Assembly (NCBI RefSeq): GCF_004168365.1
Contig: NZ_CP035704.1
Span: forward strand, 2,480,001 to 2,544,000
DNA: 64,000 nucleotides
DNA from: Pseudolysobacter antarcticus
Lineage (GTDB): Bacteria > Pseudomonadota > Gammaproteobacteria > Xanthomonadales > Rhodanobacteraceae
Direction: 5' to 3'
In this document: in pieces, positions 1 through 8,631 of the stretch
How the letters are laid out: the number at the start of each line of letters is the position of its first letter
How positions within the stretch are numbered: position 1 is the first letter of the stretch
Notes under the pieces: model-generated
The model's database searches: none
What the model was told of the DNA's origin: nothing
What the model saw: only the letters and a program-made list of their open reading frames with translations
Position numbers and translations under genes: made by a program

Positions 1-1090
1 CGAACCCATTGATGAAGATGCCGTCAGCGGCCTCGTAGGCGCCCATGTCGTAACTGGCCGTGCCGCTGCCACCGTTCAGCGGCCGCGGATTGCCATCGCG
101 ATCGTGCGCCGAGGAATTGCTGGCCGAGCCGCTGTCGATGGCTGGGCTGCCTGCGCGCAGGTGCAGATCGCCGGGTGCGGCAATGTACAGCGGATCGGCG
201 CTGATAGAACCGACGCCGGCAACGACATGTTGGTAGTTGGTAGCGTTGTTGAAAACGTCGCTGTAGGTGACTGAGACTGTGCTGGCGGCAGCGACAAAGG
301 TATCGCGATAAACGCCCGTATTGCTGCTCTGCGTGATCAGCGAGTTGTTCAATAGCAGACTAAACACGGTGCCGGTCCCGCCCGAAGCCATCAACACCCC
401 GTAGGTGTTGCCATGCAAGGTTGACTGTGTGATCAGCAGGCTGGGAGAACCGGCCGTCGGCTCGTAGTAGATGCCATAGCTGTTGCCGCCGATCAGCGAA
501 TTACTGACAGTGCCGCCGGAATTGCCGTTGTAATTGATGCCGATCTGGCCTGGACCGATGCTCACCGCATCCAGTGTGGGTGTGCCGGCCAAGACGTTGA
601 TTCCTGCGCTCTGGGCACTGCTGATCGTGCTGGACGCCACCTGCAACACGTTGCCGGCGGCGCTCGAGTAAATGCCATAGATCGGACCGCTGATATTCGC
701 ATGGTTGATCACGACTGATGTTGCAGTCTGACCGACGACGATCCCGAACCAGTTTCCGGATGTAGAACTGTTTTGCCCGTTCAGTATCACGGGGCTGGCT
801 GCCGTACCGTTGATATTCAAGGTGCCGTTAATGGTCAGCTCGACGCGCGTAGCGTTCAGCCCGGTGGACTGTCCGTCGATGTTGCTGGCGAACTGCACCT
901 GGGTACCGGCCTGTATGGTCAGGAACGCGCCTGCCGGCACGGTAGTATCGCCGAGTATCAAATACGGACTACCAGCCGGCGTCCAAGTCTGACCCGAACC
1001 TGGTAAGTTTCCGCCCACGATCGTGGTGCCGGCAAGCACCAGCCCGGGTGTCAGCATCAGCGATATCGCAATAACAAGAATCTGGCGCAT
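1..1090 (-). CDS. Secreted parallel beta-helix repeat protein, C-terminus cut by window edge
   Basis: The frame is open from an ATG at 1090 to the left edge, giving about 363 visible residues. A strong ribosome site (GGGGAGG) lies just upstream. The first 20 residues (MRQILVIAISLMLTPGLVLA) form a signal peptide, so the protein is exported. The body is rich in short Gly/Asn/Ser/Thr turns with repeated pieces such as GGNSYGIYY and HGNTYGVLM, typical of right-handed parallel beta-helix (pectate-lyase-like) folds. Near the edge DRDGNPRPLN followed by YDMGAYE is the signature that often closes such domains in surface proteins, and IFINGF at the very edge resembles the start of the short GFE-type C-terminal tail common in Xanthomonadales exoproteins. 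Substrate or binding role is unknown. The fold and secretion are well supported, the function is not. Confidence 0.8.
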   Translation of the reverse strand, partial: MRQILVIAISLMLTPGLVLAGTTIVGGNLPGSGQTWTPAGSPYLILGDTTVPAGAFLTIQAGTQVQFASNIDGQSTGLNATRVELTINGTLNINGTAASPVILNGQNSSTSGNWFGIVVGQTATSVVINHANISGPIYGIYSSAAGNVLQVASSTISSAQSAGINVLAGTPTLDAVSIGPGQIGINYNGNSGGTVSNSLIGGNSYGIYYEPTAGSPSLLITQSTLHGNTYGVLMASGGTGTVFSLLLNNSLITQSSNTGVYRDTFVAAASTVSVTYSDVFNNATNYQHVVAGVGSISADPLYIAAPGDLHLRAGSPAIDSGSASNSSAHDRDGNPRPLNGGSGTASYDMGAYEAADGIFINGF

Positions 1091-1280
1091 GCGCCCTCCC
1101 CATCCCGACGAAGAAAAAACTCGTGGCATCATGCCATTTCGGACTCGGCTCGACCATCGGTTAGCTGGCCTGGACGAGATCGCCAACTTCGATTCGAAAA
1201 AGATGGCCGACAACCAAGACTCCAACGCACGTGCCCTGATGCCTTGGCGCGAATTTCCCCCGCTCAGACCAAAGCCAAAA

Positions 1281-3368
1281 TTACTCGCCGATGCTGCGCA
1301 CGACACGCAAGCCGATCGTGGTGTAACCGATATCCGCGGCGCTGTGGCCGCGACGTTCGAGGTTGGAATCGCCCGGCCCGTCGCGCCACGACAAGCCGCG
1401 AAACCAGACATCGGTGCAGTCGGTATTTGCGCAGTCGCCCATCCACACACTGACATTACCGGAGAGATCGGCGATGCCCAATGGCGATGGCGGAAAACTG
1501 CCGACCGGCGAGGTGTTGGTAAAGCCGTCGTTGCAATCGAAATGCCGGCCGATTCCGCCACGAGCGCGGTCGCTGACATTGCCGGATGAGCACGCATCGG
1601 TCGCCGTGATCTGGCGCGCCACATGCAACCACTCTTGTTGTGTCGGCAATCGATAATTCTGCCCGGATTTTTGTGACAACCAGCGCGCGTACGCCAGCGC
1701 ATCTTGCCAGCTCACGCAGACCACCGGATGGTTATCCTCTTGCGCAAATCCGGGTGTACGCCATGACAGATCGCGCAAACGGGATACCAGCGACAACGGC
1801 GCGCGGCATTCGCTGGCGGTACGCCCCGAGCTGCGCATGAACTCGGCATATTCGCCACGCGTGACATCGGTGACAGCGATCGCAAACGCCTGCAAAGCCG
1901 GCTGCTGACTGGATTCGTCGGGCTGACCTTTCGGCACATACACCAACTCGGGGCCTGCCGGATCACGCAGTCGCGCGCCGGCTTGCAAACCGCGTTTATC
2001 GGACGTCGAATTGGCGCTGCGAGAATTCGTCGCCGTGTTCCGACGCGCCGCCGTTTTTTGCGCTGCCGCGTTATCGCGCACCGGTTGCATGACCAGACGC
2101 GGATCGGCATTCGTCGCACGATCCGATGCGCCATAACCATCAAACAGCAGGAAATTTTGCGCCAGCGTGATCTTGAATATTTTTTGCAGGGCGGCGCTGG
2201 CCTCGCGGTTTGCGGGATCAGCCCGTAAAACTGTCAGATATCGTTCCGCAGCGTTCTCGCCATCCGGGGCGATCACCTGCCCTCGCTCGATCAGCATCTG
2301 GCCTTCGATGAGCAGTCGATCGATTTCTGGATTGTTCGCCGAAGTCCTGGCTCCTGCCGAGGCGCCGGCACGATCTTGCGCAACGGCAGCTTGCGCCGCA
2401 GAGGAAGTCTTCGCGCCTCGCGGTAACCATTTCCATCCCGCCAGACTCAGCAGCAAAACCAATACAACCGCGCCGAGCGCAAGCAAATAGCGCGGCGACA
2501 CCGCCGCAGAAAGTTTGGCGATTGAACGGGTCCAGACCGTGCTCAATCCAGAAGCCAGTCGATCGTCCAGTTCATCCAACGCGGCGAGCAATTGTGCTGC
2601 ATCCTGAAAACGGGAATCGGGATTCTTTGCCAGCGTTTTGTCGATGATGGTTTGCCAATGGCGACGCTCCGGTGGCAGGCGGCGCACCGGCTCGTTCAGA
2701 TGCGCAAGCGCCATCGACAGCGAATCGGGACGATGAAATGGCTTGTCGCCGGTCAGCATTTCGTAGCACAACACACCAAGGCTATACAGGTCGGAACGCC
2801 CATCGAGTTGCCGCCCCATCGCCTGCTCCGGGCTCATGTAGCCGGAGGAGCCGAGCGTGGCGCCTTCGCGAGTCAGGCGATCCGGACTGCTGGTGCTGAA
2901 GGCGATACCGAAATCCGCCAGTAACGGTCGTTTGAGCGCATCGAACAAGACATTTTCCGGCTTCACGTCGCGGTGAACGATGCCTTGCGTATGTGCATAA
3001 CCGAGCGCGCTTGCGAGCGCTCGCATGACGTCGATGATGCGATTTTCATCGCTGCCGATGCCCTGCCCGCGCAGATCGCCGTTTGGCAGATACGGCATCG
3101 TGTAGAAAAGTTGACCCTCGTTATCGCGTCCGACGTCGTAGATGCTGACGATATGCGGATGGTCAAGTCGTGCGATGGTGCGCGCTTCCTGCTCGAAACG
3201 CGCCGACATTTTCTCGCCAGGAATTTGTTCGCTGGTCAGGATCTTGATGGCGACCGGCCGCTTCAACGAGTCCTGCAAAGCCAGATACACGCTGGCCATG
3301 CCGCCACGGCCAATGCGTCGAACAAAACGATACCCGGGAATTTCAAAAGGCGAACGGAGCAGAGTCAT
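1281..3368 (-). CDS. Membrane Ser/Thr protein kinase fused to formylglycine-generating-enzyme-like (SUMF) domain
   Basis: A 695-residue Hanks-type kinase. The N-terminal kinase domain (about residues 10-270) shows the glycine loop GRGGMASVY, the ATP lysine in VAIKIL, the catalytic loop HRDVKPEN, the DFG motif and SGYMSPEQ. A hydrophobic helix near residues 295-318 (YLLALGAVVLVLLLSLAGW) puts the kinase in the cytoplasm and the rest outside. The C-terminal part (about 470-695) is an FGE-sulfatase/SUMF1 domain with VSWQDALAYARWLS, RLPTQQEW, GNVSVWMGD and FRGLSWRDG. In kinase fusions this domain usually acts as a C-type-lectin-like binding module rather than an oxidase, as in chlamydial Pkn1. The ATG at 3368 is preferred over an upstream TTG because the kinase fold starts soon after. 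It stands alone with no visible phosphatase partner. Confidence 0.9.
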   Translation of the reverse strand: MTLLRSPFEIPGYRFVRRIGRGGMASVYLALQDSLKRPVAIKILTSEQIPGEKMSARFEQEARTIARLDHPHIVSIYDVGRDNEGQLFYTMPYLPNGDLRGQGIGSDENRIIDVMRALASALGYAHTQGIVHRDVKPENVLFDALKRPLLADFGIAFSTSSPDRLTREGATLGSSGYMSPEQAMGRQLDGRSDLYSLGVLCYEMLTGDKPFHRPDSLSMALAHLNEPVRRLPPERRHWQTIIDKTLAKNPDSRFQDAAQLLAALDELDDRLASGLSTVWTRSIAKLSAAVSPRYLLALGAVVLVLLLSLAGWKWLPRGAKTSSAAQAAVAQDRAGASAGARTSANNPEIDRLLIEGQMLIERGQVIAPDGENAAERYLTVLRADPANREASAALQKIFKITLAQNFLLFDGYGASDRATNADPRLVMQPVRDNAAAQKTAARRNTATNSRSANSTSDKRGLQAGARLRDPAGPELVYVPKGQPDESSQQPALQAFAIAVTDVTRGEYAEFMRSSGRTASECRAPLSLVSRLRDLSWRTPGFAQEDNHPVVCVSWQDALAYARWLSQKSGQNYRLPTQQEWLHVARQITATDACSSGNVSDRARGGIGRHFDCNDGFTNTSPVGSFPPSPLGIADLSGNVSVWMGDCANTDCTDVWFRGLSWRDGPGDSNLERRGHSAADIGYTTIGLRVVRSIGE

Positions 3369-3521
3369 GAGCAACGCATAGCGGGAGTTGCCGCCAGTTT
3401 ACCCGACGCGCCCTGGGTATATGCGAAAGGCATGTGATCGCTGGCCGTACCGATCACGTCCGACGGGGTCATGCAAAAGACTGGTCAGTTGGCAAATTGG
3501 CAATCTGTCAGTTCAAAATCA

Positions 3522-3563
3522 GTCGGTTCGACCGAGGATTACTCCATCCTCGGTCGAACCAAC
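3522..3563 (-). terminator. Strong hairpin downstream of the lipase gene
   Basis: Bases 3522-3539 pair with 3546-3563 as an 18-bp stem with one mismatch and a 6-base loop. On the minus strand the stem is followed within a few bases by TTTT. It sits 23 bases after the lipase stop and before the kinase gene, which fits a rho-independent terminator for the lipase transcript. Confidence 0.7.
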
Positions 3564-3585
3564 TGACACGATCGTTTGCAGCCGC

Positions 3586-4752
3586 TTATTGGATCGGGCC
3601 GTAGGAATAACCTGCGGCACAGGCGGCATCGGTACAGGCGGTCGTCAGCATATTAACGATAATGGTTCCGGTATTATTGCGTGAATGGAAATGACCGACG
3701 CCGTCGACATCGCCACCGAAGACATTCCATGGAATTCCAGTTGTCCAGTCCCAATTGACTTGCTGGGTATTCGATCCGGCGCCGACATTCAATTGCGCCT
3801 TGACGTTATGACTGGTATTGCGCAGCAGCGGACTATTGCCGCAATTGGCGTAATCTGACGTTGTAGCGCACATGATTTCGTCATTCGTGCCGGCATAAAT
3901 CGTGTAGAACGCGACCGCGGTATTGCTGTTGGCAGTGTTTGGCAAGGCGCGTGCTGCGCTGGTACCGGTCCATGAATTGATGCCGGGCGATGCCGAATCG
4001 GGATACACACCGAAAATCCAGGTGTCGTACCAATTCTGTGAGCCGCAGGTGGTTGCGTATGCGTTGGCGTAACCGGTCCAGAGGCAGGAATCCAGTCCGT
4101 GCAGGCCGCCAGCGATATTGACGAAGCGGCGTACGCTGCCCCAGTCGCTGTAGTAATCCAGTGCCGCCATCGACATGCTCACACCCATCGAATGCGTTAC
4201 CAGATCGACTTTTGCCTGCCCGGTGTAGAGCTTCACCGCCTTGATGAAATTATCGACAATCGCGTATTTCGATTCGCGGTGGTAGTTCGATTGCGGCAAG
4301 CTGCGCTCGCTGGCACTGAGATAAGTCACGCCGAACAGTTCGCAATCCTTGTAGCCTGCTGCCTTGAATTGTTGGTACACCGAATTCGGCGCCTGGACAT
4401 AACCGCTCACCTGGAAGGTCGGCGAATCCCAGCTTGTGGAATTGTCACCATTGCCGTGCACGAATACGACCGGCGTATGCGTTACCGTGCAACTCGCGGC
4501 GCCACCGAATCCACCCGATTCGCCGGCGTGCGGATTGAATCCACCGGCGTACTGCGTTGCAGTTCCGTTGCAAATCGTGCCGTTGTAACTGCCGCAACTC
4601 AACGCGTTCGACTGGCTCGAATAAATCAGCCCGCTCACTCCGAAAGCTGCAATTCCCACCGCTGAATTCAAGCAACCGAATAATACCGTCGTCGCCACCG
4701 ACAAAAATGTCATTCCAGTGAAACGATTTTCAGAAATCGACAACCATTTCAT
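3586..4752 (-). CDS. Secreted alpha/beta-hydrolase, triacylglycerol lipase-like (lipase class 2)
   Basis: 388 residues starting at an ATG behind a purine-rich GAGGGG site. The N-terminus (about residues 12-40) is hydrophobic and acts as signal peptide or anchor. VVFVHGNGDNSTSW is the oxyanion strand-loop of lipases and LVTHSMGVSMSMAAL carries the nucleophile serine in a THSMG elbow, as in bacterial lipase class 2 (LipA/EstA-like). A later Asp and the DGVGHFHS segment near the C-terminus can supply the remaining triad residues. Many paired cysteines suggest an oxidising, extracellular setting. It most likely hydrolyses long- or medium-chain acylglycerols outside the cell. It has its own terminator and is probably monocistronic. 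Confidence 0.8.
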   Translation of the reverse strand: MKWLSISENRFTGMTFLSVATTVLFGCLNSAVGIAAFGVSGLIYSSQSNALSCGSYNGTICNGTATQYAGGFNPHAGESGGFGGAASCTVTHTPVVFVHGNGDNSTSWDSPTFQVSGYVQAPNSVYQQFKAAGYKDCELFGVTYLSASERSLPQSNYHRESKYAIVDNFIKAVKLYTGQAKVDLVTHSMGVSMSMAALDYYSDWGSVRRFVNIAGGLHGLDSCLWTGYANAYATTCGSQNWYDTWIFGVYPDSASPGINSWTGTSAARALPNTANSNTAVAFYTIYAGTNDEIMCATTSDYANCGNSPLLRNTSHNVKAQLNVGAGSNTQQVNWDWTTGIPWNVFGGDVDGVGHFHSRNNTGTIIVNMLTTACTDAACAAGYSYGPIQ

Positions 4753-4860
4753 TCCCTACCCCTCAGATGATTGATATGTGATGCGATCGTCATCGCAACA
4801 CTCGATCGCCGGGCAAGTATGACTTTGGCTGAAAGGCTGTCTATTGTACGTTCGGGCAGT

Positions 4861-5937
4861 TCACCGTCCGAGGTCACGCAGGAAACGCCGGGTATATTGC
4901 AGCGCCGTGGTGCCGGATACGGAATTGCATATCGACGATGCCGAGCTGTTTGCGCTCAGGCATGGCGTATCGCGATCCAGCGACCAGAAGTGCAATCCGG
5001 CCAGGCCATGCGCCGCCGCGTAACTCGTGATGGTGTCGACATCCGCCAGTGTGAACACTTCGCTGGCAACATCGTTCATGCCGATCATCGGCGTCAGTTC
5101 GATCTGGCTCGCCGGGATGCCGTAAGTATGTTGCAGATTCACCGCCGCCTGGATCGCCGACTGCCCCATCTGGCATTGCCCAGCCGACACCACGCAGTTG
5201 GCTGGCGATGCACCACCGTAATCCATCACCATGAGGTTGATAGTGTAATGCGCGAGATGGGCGTTCTGGATCGCCTTGACCACCGAATCGCCGAGAGGAT
5301 TCAGCCCGCCAAAACTGCCGTCCGATGCCGCCAGCGTTGCCAAGGTGAACGAGAAACGCAGATTCGGATACAGTGTTTGCGCATACGCGATTTGGTTTAT
5401 CAGATTGTTGATATCGCCCGCTGTTTGTGCGCCTTCCATATCGAAATCGATACCGACCATGTGCGCTGACATGTAGGCATCGAGGAAGCTCTGCATACCC
5501 GCATGACTCGAACATATGAACGTGCCCGCCTGACCACCGGTGGAAACGACATAGTTCATGCCGGCGGTGGATAGGGCCTGGATATTTGCTTTGGCAAAAT
5601 CCGTGCGCATGATACCGCCCCAGTTTTCACTGCCGCATTCGCCGGTCGCGAACGCCAACGTGATCGCGCCGAGATTCTTTACATGTGACGACACCAGGCT
5701 GCCCACGCCGGCCACCGGAATGGCGCTGCCGGTCAGTGCGGATTGCATCCTGTTGGTATCCGAGTTCATGTTGATCGTGATGTCCTTGTAGGGACTGAAC
5801 AACAAACCGCTTGACGTCGGCGTTATCGAAATGTCCGCCGTGTGTGCAACATGAATCGGCACGATGCCAACGCAACTTGCGGATAAAAGCGCCGCTAAAC
5901 CAGCGCAGAGCACGCGTCGTTGTATTTGCATCGACAT
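4861..5937 (-). CDS. Secreted GH18 chitinase-like glycosidase
   Basis: 358 residues from an ATG at 5937, chosen over one 24 bases upstream because GGAGAG lies 6 bases before it. A signal peptide covers about residues 6-35 (VLCAGLAALLSASCVG). The barrel motif reads VGIDFDMEG, matching the GH18 DxxDxDxE signature with the catalytic Glu and its neighbouring Asp present but the first Asp replaced by Val. GLHFWSLDRDTPC near residue 325 is the typical last strand of bacterial GH18 chitinases. No carbohydrate-binding module is visible. The expected role is retaining hydrolysis of chitin or other GlcNAc-beta-1,4 linkages outside the cell. An endo-beta-N-acetylglucosaminidase acting on N-glycans is possible given the mannosidases next door, but nothing in the sequence decides it. 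Confidence 0.82.
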   Translation of the reverse strand: MSMQIQRRVLCAGLAALLSASCVGIVPIHVAHTADISITPTSSGLLFSPYKDITINMNSDTNRMQSALTGSAIPVAGVGSLVSSHVKNLGAITLAFATGECGSENWGGIMRTDFAKANIQALSTAGMNYVVSTGGQAGTFICSSHAGMQSFLDAYMSAHMVGIDFDMEGAQTAGDINNLINQIAYAQTLYPNLRFSFTLATLAASDGSFGGLNPLGDSVVKAIQNAHLAHYTINLMVMDYGGASPANCVVSAGQCQMGQSAIQAAVNLQHTYGIPASQIELTPMIGMNDVASEVFTLADVDTITSYAAAHGLAGLHFWSLDRDTPCLSANSSASSICNSVSGTTALQYTRRFLRDLGR

Positions 5938-6014
5938 GAAATCTCTCCGGAGATTGGGCAACGTATGATTTCAGCGAGTTATGCGTTGCTCGCAGCGTTG
6001 ACACGAAGTTCGAC

Positions 6015-8435
6015 TCAAAGCGTACTCATCGAGTACGGACGCTGACTATTGCCCGTCGCCCAGCTTTTGTTCGGCTGCGCCTGCATGCTGAAATGCAGCT
6101 TGCCACCGGCCATGATCTGCTCGTGAAGGATCACGCTGCGCAACAACGGCTTGCCGTTCAATGTCACCGCGCCGATGTAGGGATGGGTCGCATCGAGACC
6201 GTCAGTGCTGATCGTGAAGTGCTTTCCGTTCGGCAGATTCAGTGTCATCCGATCGACGAACGGCCGGCCGATTACATACTCGTTGCTGGCCGGCGCAACC
6301 GGATAAAACCCCATCGCGGTGAACACGAACCATGCCGACATCTGGCCAAGATCATCGTTGCCGGCAAGCCCGTCGGTGCGTGGCGCATATTGCGTATCCA
6401 TGATCTGCTTGAGGCGTTCCTGCGTGCGCCACGGCTGTCCGGCATACGCATACAAATACGCAACATGATGGCTCGGTTCGTTGCCGTGCGCGTACCAGCC
6501 GATCAAGCCGGTGATGTCCTCCATGTGCGCAAAAAGTTTCGGATCGATCTTCGCATCGAATACGCGATCGAGCATGGCTACGAGTTTTGTATCGCCACCG
6601 TGCGCCTTGATCAATCCGGCTGTGTCCTGTGGCACGTACCAGGAATATTGCCAGGCGTTGCCCTCGGTGTAGTCGCTGCCGTAGCCGCTCGCGCTCGGGT
6701 CGAACGGCTCGCGGAAAAGGCCATCGGTTTTGCGTGCGCGCATGAAACCGGTTTTAGCATCGTAGGCGTTGCGCCAGTTGCCAGCGCGTTTGTCGAAAGC
6801 CTTGGCAATATCCTGCTTGCCGAGCACGGTCGCGACCTGCGCAATGGTCCAGTCGTCGAACGCGTATTCCAGCGTTTTTGAAGCGGCCTCGCCTTCCTGG
6901 TCGATCGGCACGTAGCCGAGTTTCATATAGCCGTCCAAACCGCCATACGGCGCGTAGCTCGCGCTCGCCACCATTGCATCGAGCGCGGCGTTGGTATCGT
7001 AACCGCGGATGCCTTTCATGAAGGCATCGGCAATCACCGGCACGGCGTGATAACCGATCATGCACCAGGTTTCCAGGCCATGAAATGCCCAAACCGGCAG
7101 GATGCCGTTCGGGCTGTAGCGACGCGACGCTAGCAGCGAGTTCACGATATCGTTGGTGCGCTGCTCCGGCTGCACGATCGTCAGCAGCGGATGCAACGCA
7201 CGATACGTATCCCACAGCGAAAATGTGGAATAGTTGCGAAAGCCATCGGCGTGATGCACGGCGTTATCCGGGCCGCGATAACGGCCATCAGCATCCATGA
7301 ACAAGCTCGGCGCCATCATCGTATGATAAACGGCGGTGTAGAAACTCTTGCGCATCGGTGCCGGCGCATCGACATCGAACGCGCCTAATGCCCTCATCCA
7401 CGCGTCGCGTGCGGCGCTGCGCACCACGTCGAAATCCCAGCCAGGCATGTCGCTGTCGAGATTGGCGATCGCGCTGTCCTCGCTGACCGGCGAGATCGAA
7501 ACCTTGACGATCAACTCGCGTGTCGTCGCCGGAAAATCGACAACACCGACAATCGCACGGCCTTCGACCTGCGCGCGCTGGCGCGGATCCTTGTCCGCCG
7601 GCCCGGCGAAACCCTTGTACGGAATTTCGCCTTCGATATTGTGCAGCGCGTGGCCGCTCGCCGGCTGCGAAAAACGCATCGCGAAATACAACTGGCGATC
7701 CGGCGCCCAGCCCCGCGTTTCGCGAAAACCGGTCAACGTGCCATCGGCGCGCAGTCGTAATCGCGACCACGACACCTTGCCCGGATAGTCGTACATACTC
7801 GGACGCAGGTCGACCAGCACATGCGCCGGTTTGCCTTGTGGAAATGTATACCTGTGTACGCCGATGCGATCGCCGGCCGTGAGCTCGGCGCGGATGTCGT
7901 AGTCGGTCAAGGTTACCGCGTAATAACCCGGCTCGGCTTTTTCGTCGCTATGGCTGAATTGCGAGTGATAACCACTGCCCGGATGTGCGCTATCGCCGGG
8001 TTCGAGCCTGACCGCACCGCTGATCGGCATGGTCAGCACGTCGCCAAGATCGGAATGACCCGTGCCAGAAAAATGCGTGTGCGAAAAACCGAAGATCGTA
8101 TTGTCGTCATAGCGATATCCGGCGGCCCAGCCGTAACCTTCCTTGCGTGATTTCAGCTGCGTGTCGGGACTGAGCTGAACCATGCCGAACGGCACCACTG
8201 CGCCCGGAAATGTATGTCCCTCCCCGCCCGTGCCGATGAACGGATCCACCGCAGCGTAAGCGCGCTGCGCGGCATCGGTTTCATTCGTATTTGCGGCATG
8301 AGCCAGCGCCGCAACGCCGAGAAATACTGTCATCGTCATGAGTGACAACGCACGAATAAAAGCGATTCTGGATGGCTGTGGCGGTTTCGGACCGGCACAA
8401 ACTTCGGTGCTACATGCGGACGTGACGATAGGCAT
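6015..8435 (-). CDS. GH92 family exo-alpha-mannosidase, exported
   Basis: 806 residues from an ATG at 8435; a TTG 57 bases upstream is also in frame. A signal sequence lies at about residues 25-50 (LSLMTMTVFLGVAALAHA). The GH92 hallmarks are all present: DPFIGTGGEGHTFPGAV and PFGMVQLSPDT at the start, GFSHTHFSGTGHSDLGD, the acid residue in YTEGNAWQYSW, and the base/calcium segment LAGNDDLGQMSAW. GH92 enzymes are calcium-dependent inverting alpha-mannosidases, commonly alpha-1,2, that trim high-mannose N-glycans or yeast mannan. The gene diverges from a LacI regulator whose operon handles mannose uptake and conversion, so its product is probably periplasmic or surface-located and feeds that pathway. 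Confidence 0.93.
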   Translation of the reverse strand: MPIVTSACSTEVCAGPKPPQPSRIAFIRALSLMTMTVFLGVAALAHAANTNETDAAQRAYAAVDPFIGTGGEGHTFPGAVVPFGMVQLSPDTQLKSRKEGYGWAAGYRYDDNTIFGFSHTHFSGTGHSDLGDVLTMPISGAVRLEPGDSAHPGSGYHSQFSHSDEKAEPGYYAVTLTDYDIRAELTAGDRIGVHRYTFPQGKPAHVLVDLRPSMYDYPGKVSWSRLRLRADGTLTGFRETRGWAPDRQLYFAMRFSQPASGHALHNIEGEIPYKGFAGPADKDPRQRAQVEGRAIVGVVDFPATTRELIVKVSISPVSEDSAIANLDSDMPGWDFDVVRSAARDAWMRALGAFDVDAPAPMRKSFYTAVYHTMMAPSLFMDADGRYRGPDNAVHHADGFRNYSTFSLWDTYRALHPLLTIVQPEQRTNDIVNSLLASRRYSPNGILPVWAFHGLETWCMIGYHAVPVIADAFMKGIRGYDTNAALDAMVASASYAPYGGLDGYMKLGYVPIDQEGEAASKTLEYAFDDWTIAQVATVLGKQDIAKAFDKRAGNWRNAYDAKTGFMRARKTDGLFREPFDPSASGYGSDYTEGNAWQYSWYVPQDTAGLIKAHGGDTKLVAMLDRVFDAKIDPKLFAHMEDITGLIGWYAHGNEPSHHVAYLYAYAGQPWRTQERLKQIMDTQYAPRTDGLAGNDDLGQMSAWFVFTAMGFYPVAPASNEYVIGRPFVDRMTLNLPNGKHFTISTDGLDATHPYIGAVTLNGKPLLRSVILHEQIMAGGKLHFSMQAQPNKSWATGNSQRPYSMSTL

Positions 8436-8496
8436 AAGGAATTCCACAGGAATAGACGACACGGAGGTTTGATCGCGTCGTGACCAGTTCAAAGAC

Positions 8497-8526
8497 CTGT
8501 CACAAGCGGATTTGGATCGTTATAAA
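8497..8526 (+). promoter_or_regulatory. Candidate promoter of the LacI1-mannose operon
   Basis: CTGTCA at 8497-8502 (4 of 6 to the -35 consensus) and TATAAA at 8521-8526 (5 of 6 to the -10) are 18 bases apart and point to the lacI-type gene starting at 8632. Start-site mapping is lacking. Confidence 0.4.
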
Positions 8527-8527
8527 T

Positions 8528-8537
8528 TTTCGCGAAA
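8528..8537. promoter_or_regulatory. Palindrome TTTCGCGAAA, candidate operator in the divergent mannosidase/LacI1 region
   Basis: A perfect 10-bp palindrome lies directly after the candidate -10 box, between the divergent GH92 and LacI genes. Its place fits autorepression by the LacI protein, but it is short and has only one copy here. Confidence 0.4.
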
Positions 8538-8631
8538 CTAGCATGTTCAGGCTATGAACTCATGTCGCACTGCACGATGCATATACGGATTCAGCCACGT
8601 ACGATCGCGTTTTTTGGAAGGATCCAAATTG

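Noticed and set aside
1119-1133. Short palindrome around TGGCATCATGCCA
   Set aside because: Six-base arms are too short to argue for a terminator or operator without a T-run or second copy.
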